From Quercus robur (Eukaryota; Streptophyta; Magnoliopsida; Fagales; Fagaceae): 64,000 nucleotides of DNA. How positions within the stretch are numbered: position 1 is the first letter of the stretch; each line of letters starts with the position of its first letter. The stretch is from contig NC_065538.1 of the NCBI RefSeq assembly GCF_932294415.1, positions 26,747,957 through 26,811,956 on the forward strand, given 5' to 3'. Under the pieces are notes generated by a model, which was not told the DNA's origin, ran no database searches, and was given only the letters and a program-made list of their open reading frames with translations. The translations under genes and the position numbers were made by a program. Of this stretch, positions 45,830 through 58,111 are shown piece by piece.

Positions 45830-47946
45830 TAAAAATTGGGTTTAGAAGCTGTGGTTGCATTAAGTAGCTACTTTCACTAATTAGTAAATTGATTTTATAT
45901 TATTTGTTAGGATATATTTTCATAAATTAAAGGATAATATTTAACAACTATTTAATTTAAGTAAAATTTTATCATTTAAATGTCAACAAATTTAAATTAT
46001 ATTCAAACTAAAAGTCTATTATAAAAAATACTAAACTTAAATCTCAAACAATAACCCATGTTTTATTTTTTATTTTTAAAAAACTACATGTTTTGAATTC
46101 TACTCCAACTAAAAGTTTATTATCAATATTTTAAGAACAACTAATTAGTAAATTAATTTTATACATTTAAAGTTCAACAAATTTAAATTCTATTCAAACT
46201 AAAAGTCTATTATAAAAATTCTAAAAGTTGGGTTTAGAAGGCATGATTGCGCCAAGTGGTTACTATCACAAATTAGTAAATAAATTTTATATTATTTGTT
46301 AGAATATGTTTCCTTAAATTAAAGAATAATATTTAAAAATTGTTTAATTTAGGTAAATCTTTATCATTTAAATTTTTAAAAAAATTTAAATTCTATTCAA
46401 ACTAAAAATATCTATTATAAAAAATTCTAAACTTAAAACACCAAATAACAACTCACGTTTTCTTTCCAAAAAATATATAAAACTTGTTTTGACTTCTACT
46501 CAAACTAAAATTTATTATCAATATTTTAAGAACAACTAATTAGTAAATCAATTTTATACATTTAAACTTCAATAAATTTAAATTATATTCAAACTAAAAG
46601 TCTATTATCAAAAATTTCTAAACTTATATATTTCAATACATTTAAATTCTACTCAAACTAAAAGTCTATTATAAAAAAAATTATAAACTTAAATCCTAGA
46701 CATTAATAACCCATGTTTTCTTTCTAAAAAAAAATAATATAACCTTTTGACTTCTACTCCAACTAAAAGTCTATTATTAACATTTTAAGGACAACTAATT
46801 AGTAAATTAATTTTATATTATTTGTTATAATATATTTTCTCAAATTAAGGGATAACATTTAACATCTGTTTAATTTAAATAAAACTAAAACTCTATCATC
46901 CAAATTTTCTAAACTTAAATCCCACATAACTCACATTTTTGTTTTTGTTTTTGTTTTTTTTGCCCTTTTTCCCCTCAAGTTGCATCTTATTAAATTAATA
47001 TTTTATTAGGATATTAAGTCACAAGACTCTTGATTAAGGGATAAGATTTAACAATAATTTAATTTAGATAAAATTTTATCATCTAAGTTTTTGAAATTTA
47101 AATTCTACTCCAACTAATAGTCTATTATCAAAATTTTCACACATACACATGCGCGCACACACACACGCGCGCACACATATATATTAAGCCATGACTTTTC
47201 GATATAGTCTCTCTTAACAGATAAAGTCATCCCTATAATTAAATCTCACACAATACACCTCACGTTGTTGTATGTTTTTTTATTCACTTTTTTTCCCAAG
47301 ATGCAACTTATGCTTATATTTTAGTCTAATAAATTTATTTTACTTATGGTTCTTTACTTCTGAATTTGTGTGCAGGATATTATACCAAAGGAAATTTACT
47401 ATAAAGAAGTAAAATAATAGACACCCATTTAAGTTCTTGGTTCTCTTATATAAGTTTTTAATTTTTTATTATTATTTATATTCTCAATTTTTGAACTCTT
47501 TTGTGTATGTTTTGATTTTTGGTTTTGGTTATTATATTTAATTTATAAGTGTGTTGATTTTTTTAGTTAGACTATCACTAGGAAAAACATTTTATTGATG
47601 AACTATTTTGTTTATTATTGTTTATGTTGGCTATAGTATATATTAAATATAACCCAAATAAGAACGATCAAACTCATTTTATATCTCATATTAAGAAATA
47701 AATACAAAGCATAAAGATAAATTTCAATAATAAAAATAGATAAATACTGATAAAGTCTAAACTCTAAACAATTAGAATTTAAAGCAATTTTTTTATTAAT
47801 TTTTTACTTATTTTATAATCAATTATTACTATTTATTTAATAATTTTTTTTTAAAATTAGCTTATATATATATATGTATATTTTTAAAAAAAAAAGCTTA
47901 TATATGAATTTTTATCAAGCCATGCATCGCACATAAATAATACTAG
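45830..47946 (+). mobile_element. AT-rich repeat array ending in a Helitron-like 3' terminus
   Basis: Diverged direct repeats of roughly 390 bp, with smaller subrepeats, carry phrases such as caaactaaaagtctattat and ctaattagtaaatt. They fill 45830-47110. The block ends with a weak hairpin (tgc-atc-gca, about 47923-47931) and ctag (47943-47946) before t. The 3' end resembles the clear Helitron ends in this window but is decayed. No gene is seen. Confidence 0.45.
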
Positions 47947-48926
47947 TTATATAGTATTTTAGATATACAACAACAGTTATTATATCCTCCAACATAAATA
48001 TGTGTCATACTAATTAAATATATTGTGAGATCCACCAATTCATAGGACGGTCACTTTGTTTTCGTAGTACTTAAAATTTTTTCTACACAAATAAAACATA
48101 AAAATTTTATTTTATTAACTTTTATTGCTTACTGATTCCAAAGAAAAAAAAAGGAGTATTATTTAAATACCCAATTACAAGACAATAATAGAATAGTAGT
48201 ATATGTGGAGTTTGGGCTTTTGGTTGTTGGACTCGGATATTATCGTCCAACCTGAAATGAATCGCGCGTGGGGATATCAAACCTTTACAAACCCAAAATG
48301 TCTCCACCTTAAACCCAGGCCTAGGAAATTCTAAAACAAAACATGCCCAAAATCTAAGATTACACGTCCGAAGTTGCCTACTTCCATTACATCAGATTTC
48401 CCCATACATTCAGATTCAAAAATTGGAATATTGTAATAGGAATCTGCTTCTTGGTGATGATATACCAAGAGCAACTACCTTCAAGCTTGTTACCCATGGA
48501 TGCAGAACATAAGTTTCAGGGATGGTTTATCAATAATCATTTATTTTTCCATTTTAAGATGTAAAAGTGGGGCTGCACAAATCAGATTTCTTTATGAGCT
48601 AAGCAAGATGGATGGAGATCTTAAGGCTTGAGAGAGGGTGACAAACTAGGTCTCCTTAATGGTTTATAAGACCTTATTATATTCACGAGATCTTAAGATC
48701 GAAACCTCTTGCTAACATTTTAAAGTCACTCCTATGAAATTCTTTCTTGTAATAATCTGATGCGTGCGGGACGGTGAGACTGTGTACATCAAAAGAAATA
48801 GTTAGATACTCAAAAGGGTTTAGATACCCTCATTTGTCCCACACACACACACACACACACACATGGGACTGTATACATCAAAAGAAATAGTTAGATACTC
48901 AAAAGGGTTTAGATACCCTCATTTGT

Positions 48927-48962
<36 letters not shown>

Positions 48963-49830
48963 CAATATTACATCAGATTTCCATCATACATACAGATACA
49001 AAAATTGGGTAAAGGTTCATTAATATTCTAAGATCTCTTTCCCACTCTATAGGAAAACCTTATGGGATGTACATGGATTTGTTAGTATTCCAATCAATTT
49101 TCCAAAAGAGTTTCCGAGTTTGAGTGAAATTTTCCCAGAGTCACTTGCTAAACTAAGCTGGGTATTAATCATGATAATCGTAAAATCAGATAATTGAAAA
49201 ATGTTTCCAAGCCTTACCTTTACGGTTCAAGGCATTTTCGTATATATAAGAGTTTGTTACAATTCAAATTTAAATACAATCAGATATACCAATCCGGATG
49301 GATATACTTCACTAAGATACAAATTCAAAAGTGATTCTACCGTATCCTAATCCTATCTCATGACAAGCCTAATTCTATCTTATCATATCTTATTCAAAAT
49401 ATGATTTACAAATTCAAATATACATCAGCTGCTATCCTCGGCAATTACAGCTGTAGCTACAGCTGTATCCTTAACAATAATTATGACTATAAGTTTGTAT
49501 CGCTATGAATATTTCCTTACTACTGAAGTGAAACTGTGAATGCAATGATCAATAGTGTTTTGTAATTGCCTTTCCATATTAGGGAGATTAATTGCCCCCC
49601 AACCCCAAGTTTTGCCCGTGTCATCTTCTAGAGCCTACTCTCTACTGTATTCTGTTGCTGTGTTGTTTCTGATTTCTTCTTTTGTTAATAAAAGTTTGTT
49701 ATTCATAAAAAAAAGGGAGATTACTTGCCAATTTAATTTATTAATTTATTTCATTTTGTTCAAATTCGCAATTTGACCAAATGAATTAAAGATAAAAATT
49801 GATAAGGATAAAATTATAAATATACTCACT
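47947..49830. other. Intergenic with a tandem duplication
   Basis: No gene was recognised. At 48781-48957 a block of about 90 bp (catcaaaagaaatagttaga ... tttgtccc plus a CA run) is duplicated head-to-tail, probably by slippage or unequal exchange at the CA repeats. Confidence 0.5.
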
Positions 49831-49839
49831 GATATAGAG

Positions 49840-50290
49840 GCATAGAGCGACGTTCCAGACAACCCGTCGGCCTTGTATCCACTAACATATGGCAACAGTA
49901 TGGAGTCTACAACTCCAAGCTGACGATGTCAACCTGGGGCGAAGATGAAAAGCTGACGACATTAAGCTGAAGGGTATGCACGAGACTGATGGTTTTGACA
50001 TAATCTAAACTTGGCCTTCATGCATGCGTATACAAGGAAATATCTTGTGCCCCCTCATAAGGACTCCTATAAGGAAAAGACTTCTAAACCAAGATACGCA
50101 TAATTCACCTTAACTCTGACACTCTAGAGTTGTGAGAAGTTTTAACTTGACCTTCGGAGTGTATTTGGCCGGCACTACACCGGTGCTCTCTTCTAGGTCT
50201 TCTCTTTTTGTGTTGTACATGTGTTGTTTTGAGTACGTAAGGACTGTGTGATTTACTGTTGATTTTTCGGCATCATCAAAAATAAATGTT
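49840..50290 (+). mobile_element. Possible LTR remnant
   Basis: A GC-balanced block with gacgatgtcaacctgg, a tail reading ttggccggcactacaccggt and a following T-rich stretch has the look of a Ty3/Gypsy LTR R-U5 region. The boundaries are not defined. Confidence 0.3.
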
Positions 50291-51004
50291 CCTATGTAGC
50301 ACATTGGCAAATATTATTATTTTTTAATCAAATGAGAAAATAAGATTTCATTGAATCATATTCATAACATAGCATGTTGAAATTTACAAACAGTAGGAAG
50401 AATTCCGGAATAGCCTCTATATATGTAATATCCCATAAATTTCAATATTTCTCATTTTAATAATGTTAATTTATTATAAAGCGTTGAACTTTTTTTTTTC
50501 TACCTTTTAACCTTAGGTTGTACTTGGACTAAATAAATAAAAGGAAAATAATTTAAAAATATAAATTGGTTTATTTTAGAATGGACCAAAAAACATATGA
50601 AATTTCTCCCCTTATGATATTAAGCCCCATTGACGGTCTCCTCTCATGCTCTATTTCTCACATCTACACATAAAACTTTTCCTCCACTTAGCAAACTCTT
50701 CCTCTTACCGCTGCCCGTCGTTATATGGCTCCATAACATCATGCTACTATAATTAAGACGACTTATTTTACCATGAAATTTGTTAGTATTCAGACCTCTC
50801 TTAAAAGTTAATTCAAACAGTTACTAACCAGTTTTACCTCCAGGTTATTAATTAAATCAATTATGAACTGCCTTTAGTTAATGCAACCATCACCAATATC
50901 AATTAAGATAAACAAATTAAGTGAAATAAAACAGTACATAATGATATGGGGATACAAGGAAAACCAATGAAATAAAATCTCACAATAAAAACTCCAAAGA
51001 ATTT

Positions 51005-51195
51005 AATATATCAATCCCAATGCAGCTTTGAGTTCACGAGCTTCCTCAGTTATAGAGATGTTGCATGCAAACTTCCTGTCCGTAACTTCAAGTACCCACT
51101 TGAAGATTCAGATTTAGCATCACTTGTGATGAATGGTATTGCAACAACTTCAACACCATCGATTTGAAATATGCTTTGCTTGATCACCTATAGAG
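51005..51195 (-). pseudogene. Unrecognised gene fragment, frameshifted
   Basis: On the minus strand one frame reads QIDGVEVVAIPFITSDAKSE (about 51175-51115). Then, after a frame change, WVLEVTDRKFACNISITEEA is followed by RELKAALGLIY and a stop (about 51100-51005). Both halves have coding-like composition in an AT-rich surround. The family was not identified and the frame break suggests a dead exon or retrocopy. Confidence 0.35.
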
Positions 51196-51918
51196 GCTTT
51201 TGAGAGTAGGAGGCAAAAAAAACCTTATGATCACGAGAACAACTACTAAAGTCTATTTTCATATATTAGGGTTTGATTAAATATTTTTGACTTATTTGCA
51301 CAAAACCCTAATCACTTAATGTGTTGAAATCACATTTCAGCAATCTCGAGTTTCAATCAGTCGAGAAACAATTTGTTCTGTTAAGATCTAGCTTTCTCAA
51401 TTGAGCTAGCAGGTGTCAACCAACTCAGATTTGCACTTGAATTGTAGTCTTGACAATACTTATAAACACAAAATAACTATAACAAAGATGCTATTAAAGA
51501 TATGTTGACCAATCACAACGTTTAGTAATTAGTAGTACTATGAGAAGAACATGTAAATTTATAGGGAATAAATATATAGAGAAAAGAACAATGATAAATT
51601 ATTGTATCTGTTAGCAATATCACTTATTGTTTTTCTATCTATTTTGAATAAGTGAATAACATTGTTTGAATTTATTATAAAACGAGATAGGTGTTATGAA
51701 TTTAGCAAGATTGGGGGTTGTGTAGGACCGAGCCGCATGGCCACTTGAAAACTGAATTTGATTTTTTTTCTTATTTCTCTGATGCTTTAGGTCTGGCATG
51801 TGAATCATGTATAATTATTTTGGACTCGTTGAGGATGACTATGAGATGGTGATTTGGCTAAAACAAGTAGTATTAGAACTTTAGGACCTTAGATTTAAAT
51901 TTAATGGGTCCTGGTCAC

Positions 51919-52072
51919 TGTTTTAAAAACTAGACCAGACTAGCTGGTCAAACTGGTTCAGTTGGGAATTGGTCACCAATCCTGGTAAAACCCCATAAAT
52001 CCGGCCAAACACCGGTAAAAACCAAGAATCAAGGACAAAAATGATTTTTTGACCGTTCTAGTTTTTAAAATC
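51919..52072. mobile_element. Small MITE, about 154 bp
   Basis: Left ttttaaaaactagaccag and right gaccgttctagtttttaaaa are inverted. The middle has accggt/ggccaaac phrases. It is non-coding. Confidence 0.6.
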
Positions 52073-52835
52073 ATGATCTTGGCAAAGTCTTTGGAACCGC
52101 ATGGGATAATAATTTATTTTAAATGCTTTCCTTATGGGGGTGTTATGTGTGTGGCCAATGGCATGACAGCTCCAGGTTTTTTTTTTTTTTTTTTTTTTTT
52201 TTCCCTAAGGGAGTCAATAGTGTTAGAGATAGAAATTTGTTGTAGGGAGTAAAAAAAAAAAAATGATTAATTTTTTTTTTCTTGTATATACAACTTTCAT
52301 ATTATATACAATAATCTAAGTTAATATTCTAAATACAATTTAGTGTACAATAGTCTAAAAAATTTATTAATAGTTTAAAAATCGGTAAGATAACAACCAT
52401 TGAATGCATAAATAAATATAATTATATAAGTAATCATACATTTTTCTCTTATTAATAATAATTTATTATATTTATATGTAATTTCAATTAAATAAAAATA
52501 GATAATCAAGAAGAATAGTAACATGCCTAGGAGTAGGACTGGGAGTAACGCGAAACTAAGAAAAAAAAAAAAAGCAATTGATATAAGTTTTTGCTTTTGA
52601 AGGGTATGACTTTTTTATTTTTAACCATACAAGTGGTTATTCTCTTGGAATTGGAACAAACATTAAAAGACCTTTTGGACTTGAAAATTTGTAGAGCACT
52701 CATCAAACTACTTTTTGCTAAAGAAGAAGAAAAGTGCAGGAAAAAACAGTTTCATTCATGGCCAATGACAAAGTAAGTTAGAGTCTAGAGAGAATTTTTT
52801 TTTTCTACTTATTTTAATGAATGAACAATATTAAG

Positions 52836-52974
52836 AGTAGAGTTATTGACACAACACTTCCACAACAAAATCTATCTGGCAAGTTGTTAAAGATATGTAC
52901 AAAAGTGATGTTAATTGTGGGTCTAAATAAAAACCAATTAAAACTTGCCACTTAACCTTTATTGTAAAAGTGAA
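52836..52974. mobile_element. Truncated MITE remnant
   Basis: ttgacacaacacttccacaa and a later ttattgtaaaagtga are a degraded version of the 39038-39205 type ends. Confidence 0.35.
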
Positions 52975-53130
52975 TTCTAGTTAGCTCTATTAATAAAGTC
53001 TTTGATGGTTGAATAGGAGATTTGGAATTCAATCCCTGTCTACACCAAAAACAGATTTGTGTTTTAGTTTGATGATAAAGAGTTATTATCAAGAGCGGAT
53101 GCCATAGGTTAAAACTCTCTCTCAAAATTA
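52975..53130 (+). mobile_element. SINE (tRNA-derived)
   Basis: A head with a box A-like tagttagctctattaa and a box B-like ggaattcaatcccTG is followed by the body gatgataaagagttattatc and gagcggatgccataggtt, ending in a pyrimidine/A-rich tail. The layout matches plant tRNA-derived SINEs. A shorter tail copy lies near 42685. Confidence 0.55.
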
Positions 53131-53619
53131 TTGTGGTAATAATATTGTGAAAGTAACACTAAGATGATCATATTTAGACTTATTTTAGCTCAGATAAAAA
53201 AAAAAAAAAAAATTAGGATTAGAGTGTTCAAATTTTGATTTTAGGAGGTCAATATATATATATATATATATAAATTTTTTGTTTTTTTGGCCCCCTTGTC
53301 GGCTGGCTGTAGGGCCGCCCAGTGTGTGGCTTGCTATAGGTTTTGAGAATTTTTTTTTTTAATGAAAATCTAGTAACTTTATTTAGAAGAGAAATTCATT
53401 ACATCATGAGAAATAACGATCTCAATCAGCAATGAATTTTCCTCTATCCAAATTACATAATTATCAAAACTATCTATTTTTTTGGCATACTTAGTCAAAA
53501 AGATGTGCAAGCCTATTGCCTTGTCGCTTCACATAGGAGACTTCCACACGTTTTGAGATTCTTGTTGATTAAGTAGCACGTTTTGCACATTATTCCTTGT
53601 TAGATATTTGTAGTAACTA

Positions 53620-54541
53620 CTTATATACATAGTTGTCAGTATCGTACGATATGCGATACATATCGTATCATGTGTAAAAAGTTTCGTATCATATCGGTGT
53701 ATCGTAAGTGCTCATGAATCGTACGATACAGTGTATGTATCGTATGAATCGTATCGTAAAATCATATGTATCATACGATATATAGACAAATACTTTAAAA
53801 TGTGATTTTTTGTTAAAATTTGTACTTTTGTTTGAATCTAACAAGTTGTTAGACTTGTTTTTAACAAAAAATGATTAGGTTACTTTATTTGGCCTAATAA
53901 AATAACATATTCATAAGTTTTTTCCTCTCCTTCTCCTATAAAATTTGGACTACACAGTATACACTTACACTTTACTTTAATATTTGCAAATTTATTATCT
54001 ATACTATGAATAAGTTATTAATTGACAATATAATTATTTTTTATTTTGTCATTATTGTTATAAGTCCAGAAACTAGAATGTCAAGAAGATATATATTTTT
54101 TCATTATTAAAATAAAAAGGAACAAGAAGAGATAGTAAATGTTAATAATGATGAAGAAAATTTTAATAAAGAAATAAGTTTGCAAAATGATAAACATGAT
54201 AATAGCATTGACTTAGATGAGGTTTATTAAGCAATATGATGAAAATAAATTATTATTTTTGGGTCATTTATAATATATCACTTTTGAATTTAAGCAATTT
54301 AAATGTATATGTTATAAACACATGCTAGTTTGATTTATTTAGTTAACTTGTTAAATATTATTACATTAGCGATAAATAAATTAGTCATTAGTTCAATATA
54401 TTTAAATTTATAATAAATATGTCATTTATATATGTATTTTTATAATTTTTTTAAGTGTTTGTGTATTTTACAATACACGATATAGAAAAATCAAAAATCG
54501 ATTCACGATACGATTCACGATTTAACAACTATGCTTATATA
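53620..54541. mobile_element. Non-autonomous hAT element with perfect 8-bp TSD
   Basis: The element is 53628-54533, with ends CATAGTTGTCAG and TAACAACTATG, flanked by CTTATATA at 53620-53627 and 54534-54541. Subterminal regions are full of tcgtacgatac/atcgtatc motifs on the left and cgattcacgatacg on the right, as in known plant hAT families. The interior is AT-rich without a recognisable transposase. Confidence 0.85.
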
Positions 54542-54659
54542 TAGACTTGAGAGACAGAGACAAACTACAAGTCTATATATATATATATATATACACATAA
54601 TTTTTTTTTAGGAAAAGCTCATTGATATTCTAAGGCGTCTTTGTCATCCAAGGAGAACT

Positions 54660-54669
54660 TTACGGACTA

Positions 54670-54710
<41 letters not shown>
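54660..54710 (+). repeat. Long poly-T tract and nearby CT microsatellite
   Basis: About 33 T lie at 54674-54706, with (CT)n at 54839-54867. Confidence 0.8.
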
Positions 54711-54712
<2 letters not shown>

Positions 54713-54837
54713 TTTTTTTAAGGAATGGACTTAGAGATTAAATTATAAACTAAATTGACATATTTGAAAATTTTCGGACTAAATTACCAAAATTGTAGTT
54801 TACCCGTTTAAAAATCCTTGCCTATTTTGTCTAAGGC

Positions 54838-54868
<31 letters not shown>

Positions 54869-54879
54869 AGTCACATCAC

Positions 54880-55046
54880 AACAATATACTTTAACATTTA
54901 AAATTTTCTTGTTGCTTATTTTTTTTTTCTAACTGTTTGAAAAATCCATACTGGAAAATTAAAGTTTGAAAAAGTGCATACTTTAGCATTTATTTTTTTT
55001 CAAACGTTTGAAAAATCCGGAAAATTAAAGTTTGAAAAAGTTCATA
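54880..55046 (+). repeat. Truncated tandem units left of the LARD-like element
   Basis: gaaaattaaagtttgaaaaa occurs twice, each followed by 'catactt', with 'tagcattta' between. The same phrases begin each 491-bp unit to the right of the element (58750-59745), so the retrotransposon landed inside this array. Confidence 0.7.
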
Positions 55047-55051
55047 CTTAT

Positions 55052-55686
55052 TGTAGGGACACGATTTTTAACGACCCAAGGATGACGTTGGGCTCGTGTG
55101 TAAAGGGCTCGAACAATATGATTTGTAGAGAGTGGGTTTGGAAAGGCTTGCCTTTGGGCGCTGGGTTTCGGTCTGGTCCCGGTTTCATGAGCGATCATAC
55201 AAAGATGGGTTTGGACTGTATAGCTGAGCCTTGCATCAATGTAGTTTGAAAGGTTTGACTCCTCGGAATTAGTCCGAGGAGCATTACATTCTCACCATTC
55301 CTCCTCCCTTTTTTTCAGGATCCCCCCCCTTTTTCTTCAGGATCCCCTCCTTTTATACTAGTATTTACCTCTCATCCTTCATCTACATGTCAGTTTTTCC
55401 TGGTTTGGGGTATTTACTCGTCCTATCAATCCATACGTCAGAGTGGTTGGGGAAAAGCTGGATAGCATGGTATGGAGTATGGGCTCGTCAGGCGCTGGGC
55501 TCCACATTATGGTGTTGGCAGCTTTCTCGTTTGTACGGCTCTTGTATTAGGTTTGTTATTTTCTTCAGGCGCTTTGTGAGGTGTTGAGCGTGAGATCGTC
55601 TTCGGCAGTAGGGCTCCTCGGCTTGGGCTTTGGGCCCTTAATGTGAAATGGGCTGGGATTTCAAATTTCAGGCCCCACCACCCACA
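55052..55686 (+). repeat. 5' LTR
   Basis: TG...CA-bounded. A TATA-like cttttatactag lies near 55352, after pyrimidine-rich cctccc/ccccc stretches. Confidence 0.85.
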
Positions 55687-56134
55687 ATAGCCCTTCAAAA
55701 TCCTGCTTCCCGACTTTTAGTTGGGGAGGAGGGTTTTGGTGATGTTGGGCCCATCTCGCGGCTTTGCTCAAGTTCCGTACCTTATTGCTGTTTATGTTCT
55801 TCCATTTGCATGGGAGATGTGCCGAATTAAGAGGCGTTACTTCCTTCTTCACCCGCTCAGTGTCCTTTGATGTTTCAGTACTTGAGGCGCGCCTTCACGA
55901 GGACCTTTAAATCTTGTGGTGGCGGATAGTGTTGGAAATTGTGCCAGAGCTGCCTTGTCTGCAGCGTTTCTTGGGAATCTGCTCAAATTAAATTAAATGA
56001 CACCTCCTTACCCATTATATAAGTAGGATAGGTGGTTATTCTCCTGGCGTATAAACCTTTCTGCTCTCTTCAAAATCATAACCCTTTATCCATAACTAGT
56101 TCCCACCTCCAGTGTCGTCTTCCCTTAGTGCAAC

Positions 56135-56512
56135 ATGTTTGAGGCTTGGGTGGAGGTGGAGGAACTTCACCCGTCACAGAGGCACTGGACCCTTCCAAGA
56201 CTTAAGGTGATGTGGTTTGGGCAGGGGAGGCACAGATTTAAGGTGTCCTCCCGCTTGGATATGGTGGGAACGGTACCCCCCCTCTTTCAGTCAAAATTCG
56301 AAACAGGTTCTGGTCACACCAGATTTTTGGTGTGTCAGAAGAAAGGTTTTCCGCCATCAGCGCCGTCTGCGATATTGCAGGCGTGGTTCTGTGGAGGCTC
56401 ATCAACTTTCGGTTCCCTGCACCTTTTTTTCAGCAGGGCTAACCTCGAGTTGGACTCCCGACACCTTTTCTTCAACGGTGCCGACCCGAAGTCGGGCTCT
56501 TTTGCTGCCTAA
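56135..56512 (+). CDS. Small ORF inside the LARD-like element, copy A
   Basis: A 125-codon ORF starting MFEAWVEVEELHPSQRH. The first part aligns with the ORF of the truncated copy at 18384-18121. From about residue 50 the similarity moves to the +1 frame (PSFSQNSKQVLVTPDFWC, ORF 56217-56519), so this copy has an indel relative to copy B. No known domain is seen. Upstream, attatataagtagg (about 56018-56031) is a TATA-like motif. It could be a relic gag leader, a captured host fragment or chance. Confidence 0.35.
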   Translation: MFEAWVEVEELHPSQRHWTLPRLKVMWFGQGRHRFKVSSRLDMVGTVPPLFQSKFETGSGHTRFLVCQKKGFPPSAPSAILQAWFCGGSSTFGSLHLFFSRANLELDSRHLFFNGADPKSGSFAA

Positions 56513-57189
56513 GTTATAGGCATGTAAAAGTATTGAGGAATGGCTCCCTTAGACGAAGTTTTAAAGCGGCAGCACGTCTCTCCCCTGCACCTACTCTTCG
56601 GCTTTTTCTTAATTCCCTTGTATTTTTTCTTTTTTGTTTTGTGTAGTTAGTTTCAGTATGAGCTTATTTGAGCTCTTTCAATGTACGTTGTACTGTTCCT
56701 TTGTCTTAATAAAAGATGAATTTATTTCTTTTTAAATACTTTTCCTTTCTGCAACAATTATTTTGGGCATGGGTATGCTACATGTGTGCTTTCCTTTGAT
56801 GATACTTAGAGCAGGAAACCTTGTAACAGAAACCTACTAATTCTAGTTTATCGATATTATCAAGCATAATAATGATAATTCCCAGTAAATTAAAACTCAT
56901 AAAACTAACCGGGATAATGGTCGAGTGCTTCGTAATGCAGGCAAGGCGACCGTTCGAGAACGATAAACTCTAAATAATTCATCTGAGAGGGTAGCCGAGC
57001 AGTGAGGGACTTCGACTCTATTTTTGGCAACATATTGCCCTATATATTGCATCAATCCTCTTGGTATTGAGGATCCGAGGATAAACCGGGGAATCCATGT
57101 GGTTTAGGGATTAGCCCAAGTATCAATGGGGAATTCTCCTCGGATAGATTCCAATGTCCATGTAACGTCCAGGTCGTGCCCAAACCCAT

Positions 57190-57857
57190 GTTGTCTCTTC
57201 TAGGTAGTCGGTTTCCCAATAGGCTTGAGTCCGAGGACCATACAAGGCTTGGGTTCTGTCCAAAACTTGTAATTTTTCTTTTGAGTACTTGGTTTCCCCA
57301 TAGGCTTGAGTCCGAGGACCATGCAAGGCCTTGGTTTTGTCCAAAACTTGTAAATTTTCTTTTGAGTACTTGGTTTCCCCATAGGCTTGAGTTCGAGGAC
57401 CATGCAAAGCCTTGGTTCTGTCCAAAACTGGTAATTTTTCTTTTGAGTACTTGGTTTCCCCATAGGCTTGAGTCCGAGGACTATGCAAGGCCTTGATTCT
57501 GTCCAAAACTTGTAAGTTTTCTTTTGAGTACTTGGTTTCCCCATAGGCTTGAGTCCGAGGACCATGCAAGGCCTTGGTTTTGTCCAAAACTTGTAAGTTT
57601 TCTTTTGAGTACTTGGTTTCCCCATAGGCTTGAGTCCGAGGACCATGCAAGGCCTTGGTTATGTCCAAAACTGGTAATTTTTCTTTTGAGTACTTGGTTT
57701 ACCCATAGGCTTGAGTCCGAGGACCATGCAAGGCCTTGGTTCTGTCCAAAACTTGTAAGTTTTCTTTTGAGTACTTGGTTTCCCCATAGGCTTGAGTCCG
57801 AGGACCATGCAAGGCCTTGGTTCTGTCCAAAACTTGTAATTTTTCTTTTGAGTAGTT
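57190..57857 (+). repeat. 81-bp tandem repeat, about 8 units
   Basis: The landmark cttgagtccgagg starts at 57224, 57305, 57386, 57467, 57548, 57629, 57710 and 57791, exactly 81 bp apart each time. Units differ by only a few bases. Because 81 is a multiple of three, several frames on both strands stay open for 100-180 codons with 27-residue repeats. These ORFs are a by-product of the period and are not annotated as genes. Confidence 0.95.
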
Positions 57858-58111
57858 TTTTCTCTGTATTTATTTGTTTTTCGAAGGTCAGCCCCTAGAC
57901 CATGGCGGGGAGAGTTGGCTTGAGGCCGGAAGCCCCTAGAGCTGCCCGCGCCATTGGCACTACAGGGCGTAGCCCCTAGCAGAAGTTTATGCCGGAGCAA
58001 CAACTGCATGTCGCCGGAGATGGAGGAAACCCCGCGAACCTCTACTTGCTAGAAAGTTGACTCCACCGCCACCTGGGCCAATGCGCAAACCTTCTCACAG
58101 ACGGTGCTAAT

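Noticed and set aside
57190..57857. CRISPR-like array
   Set aside because: Units are contiguous 81-bp repeats without unique spacers, in a plant retrotransposon.
57123..57898. Several 100-181-codon ORFs on both strands with 27-residue repeats
   Set aside because: They exist only because an 81-bp tandem repeat keeps all phases open. Frames on opposite strands are equally long and none looks like a known protein.
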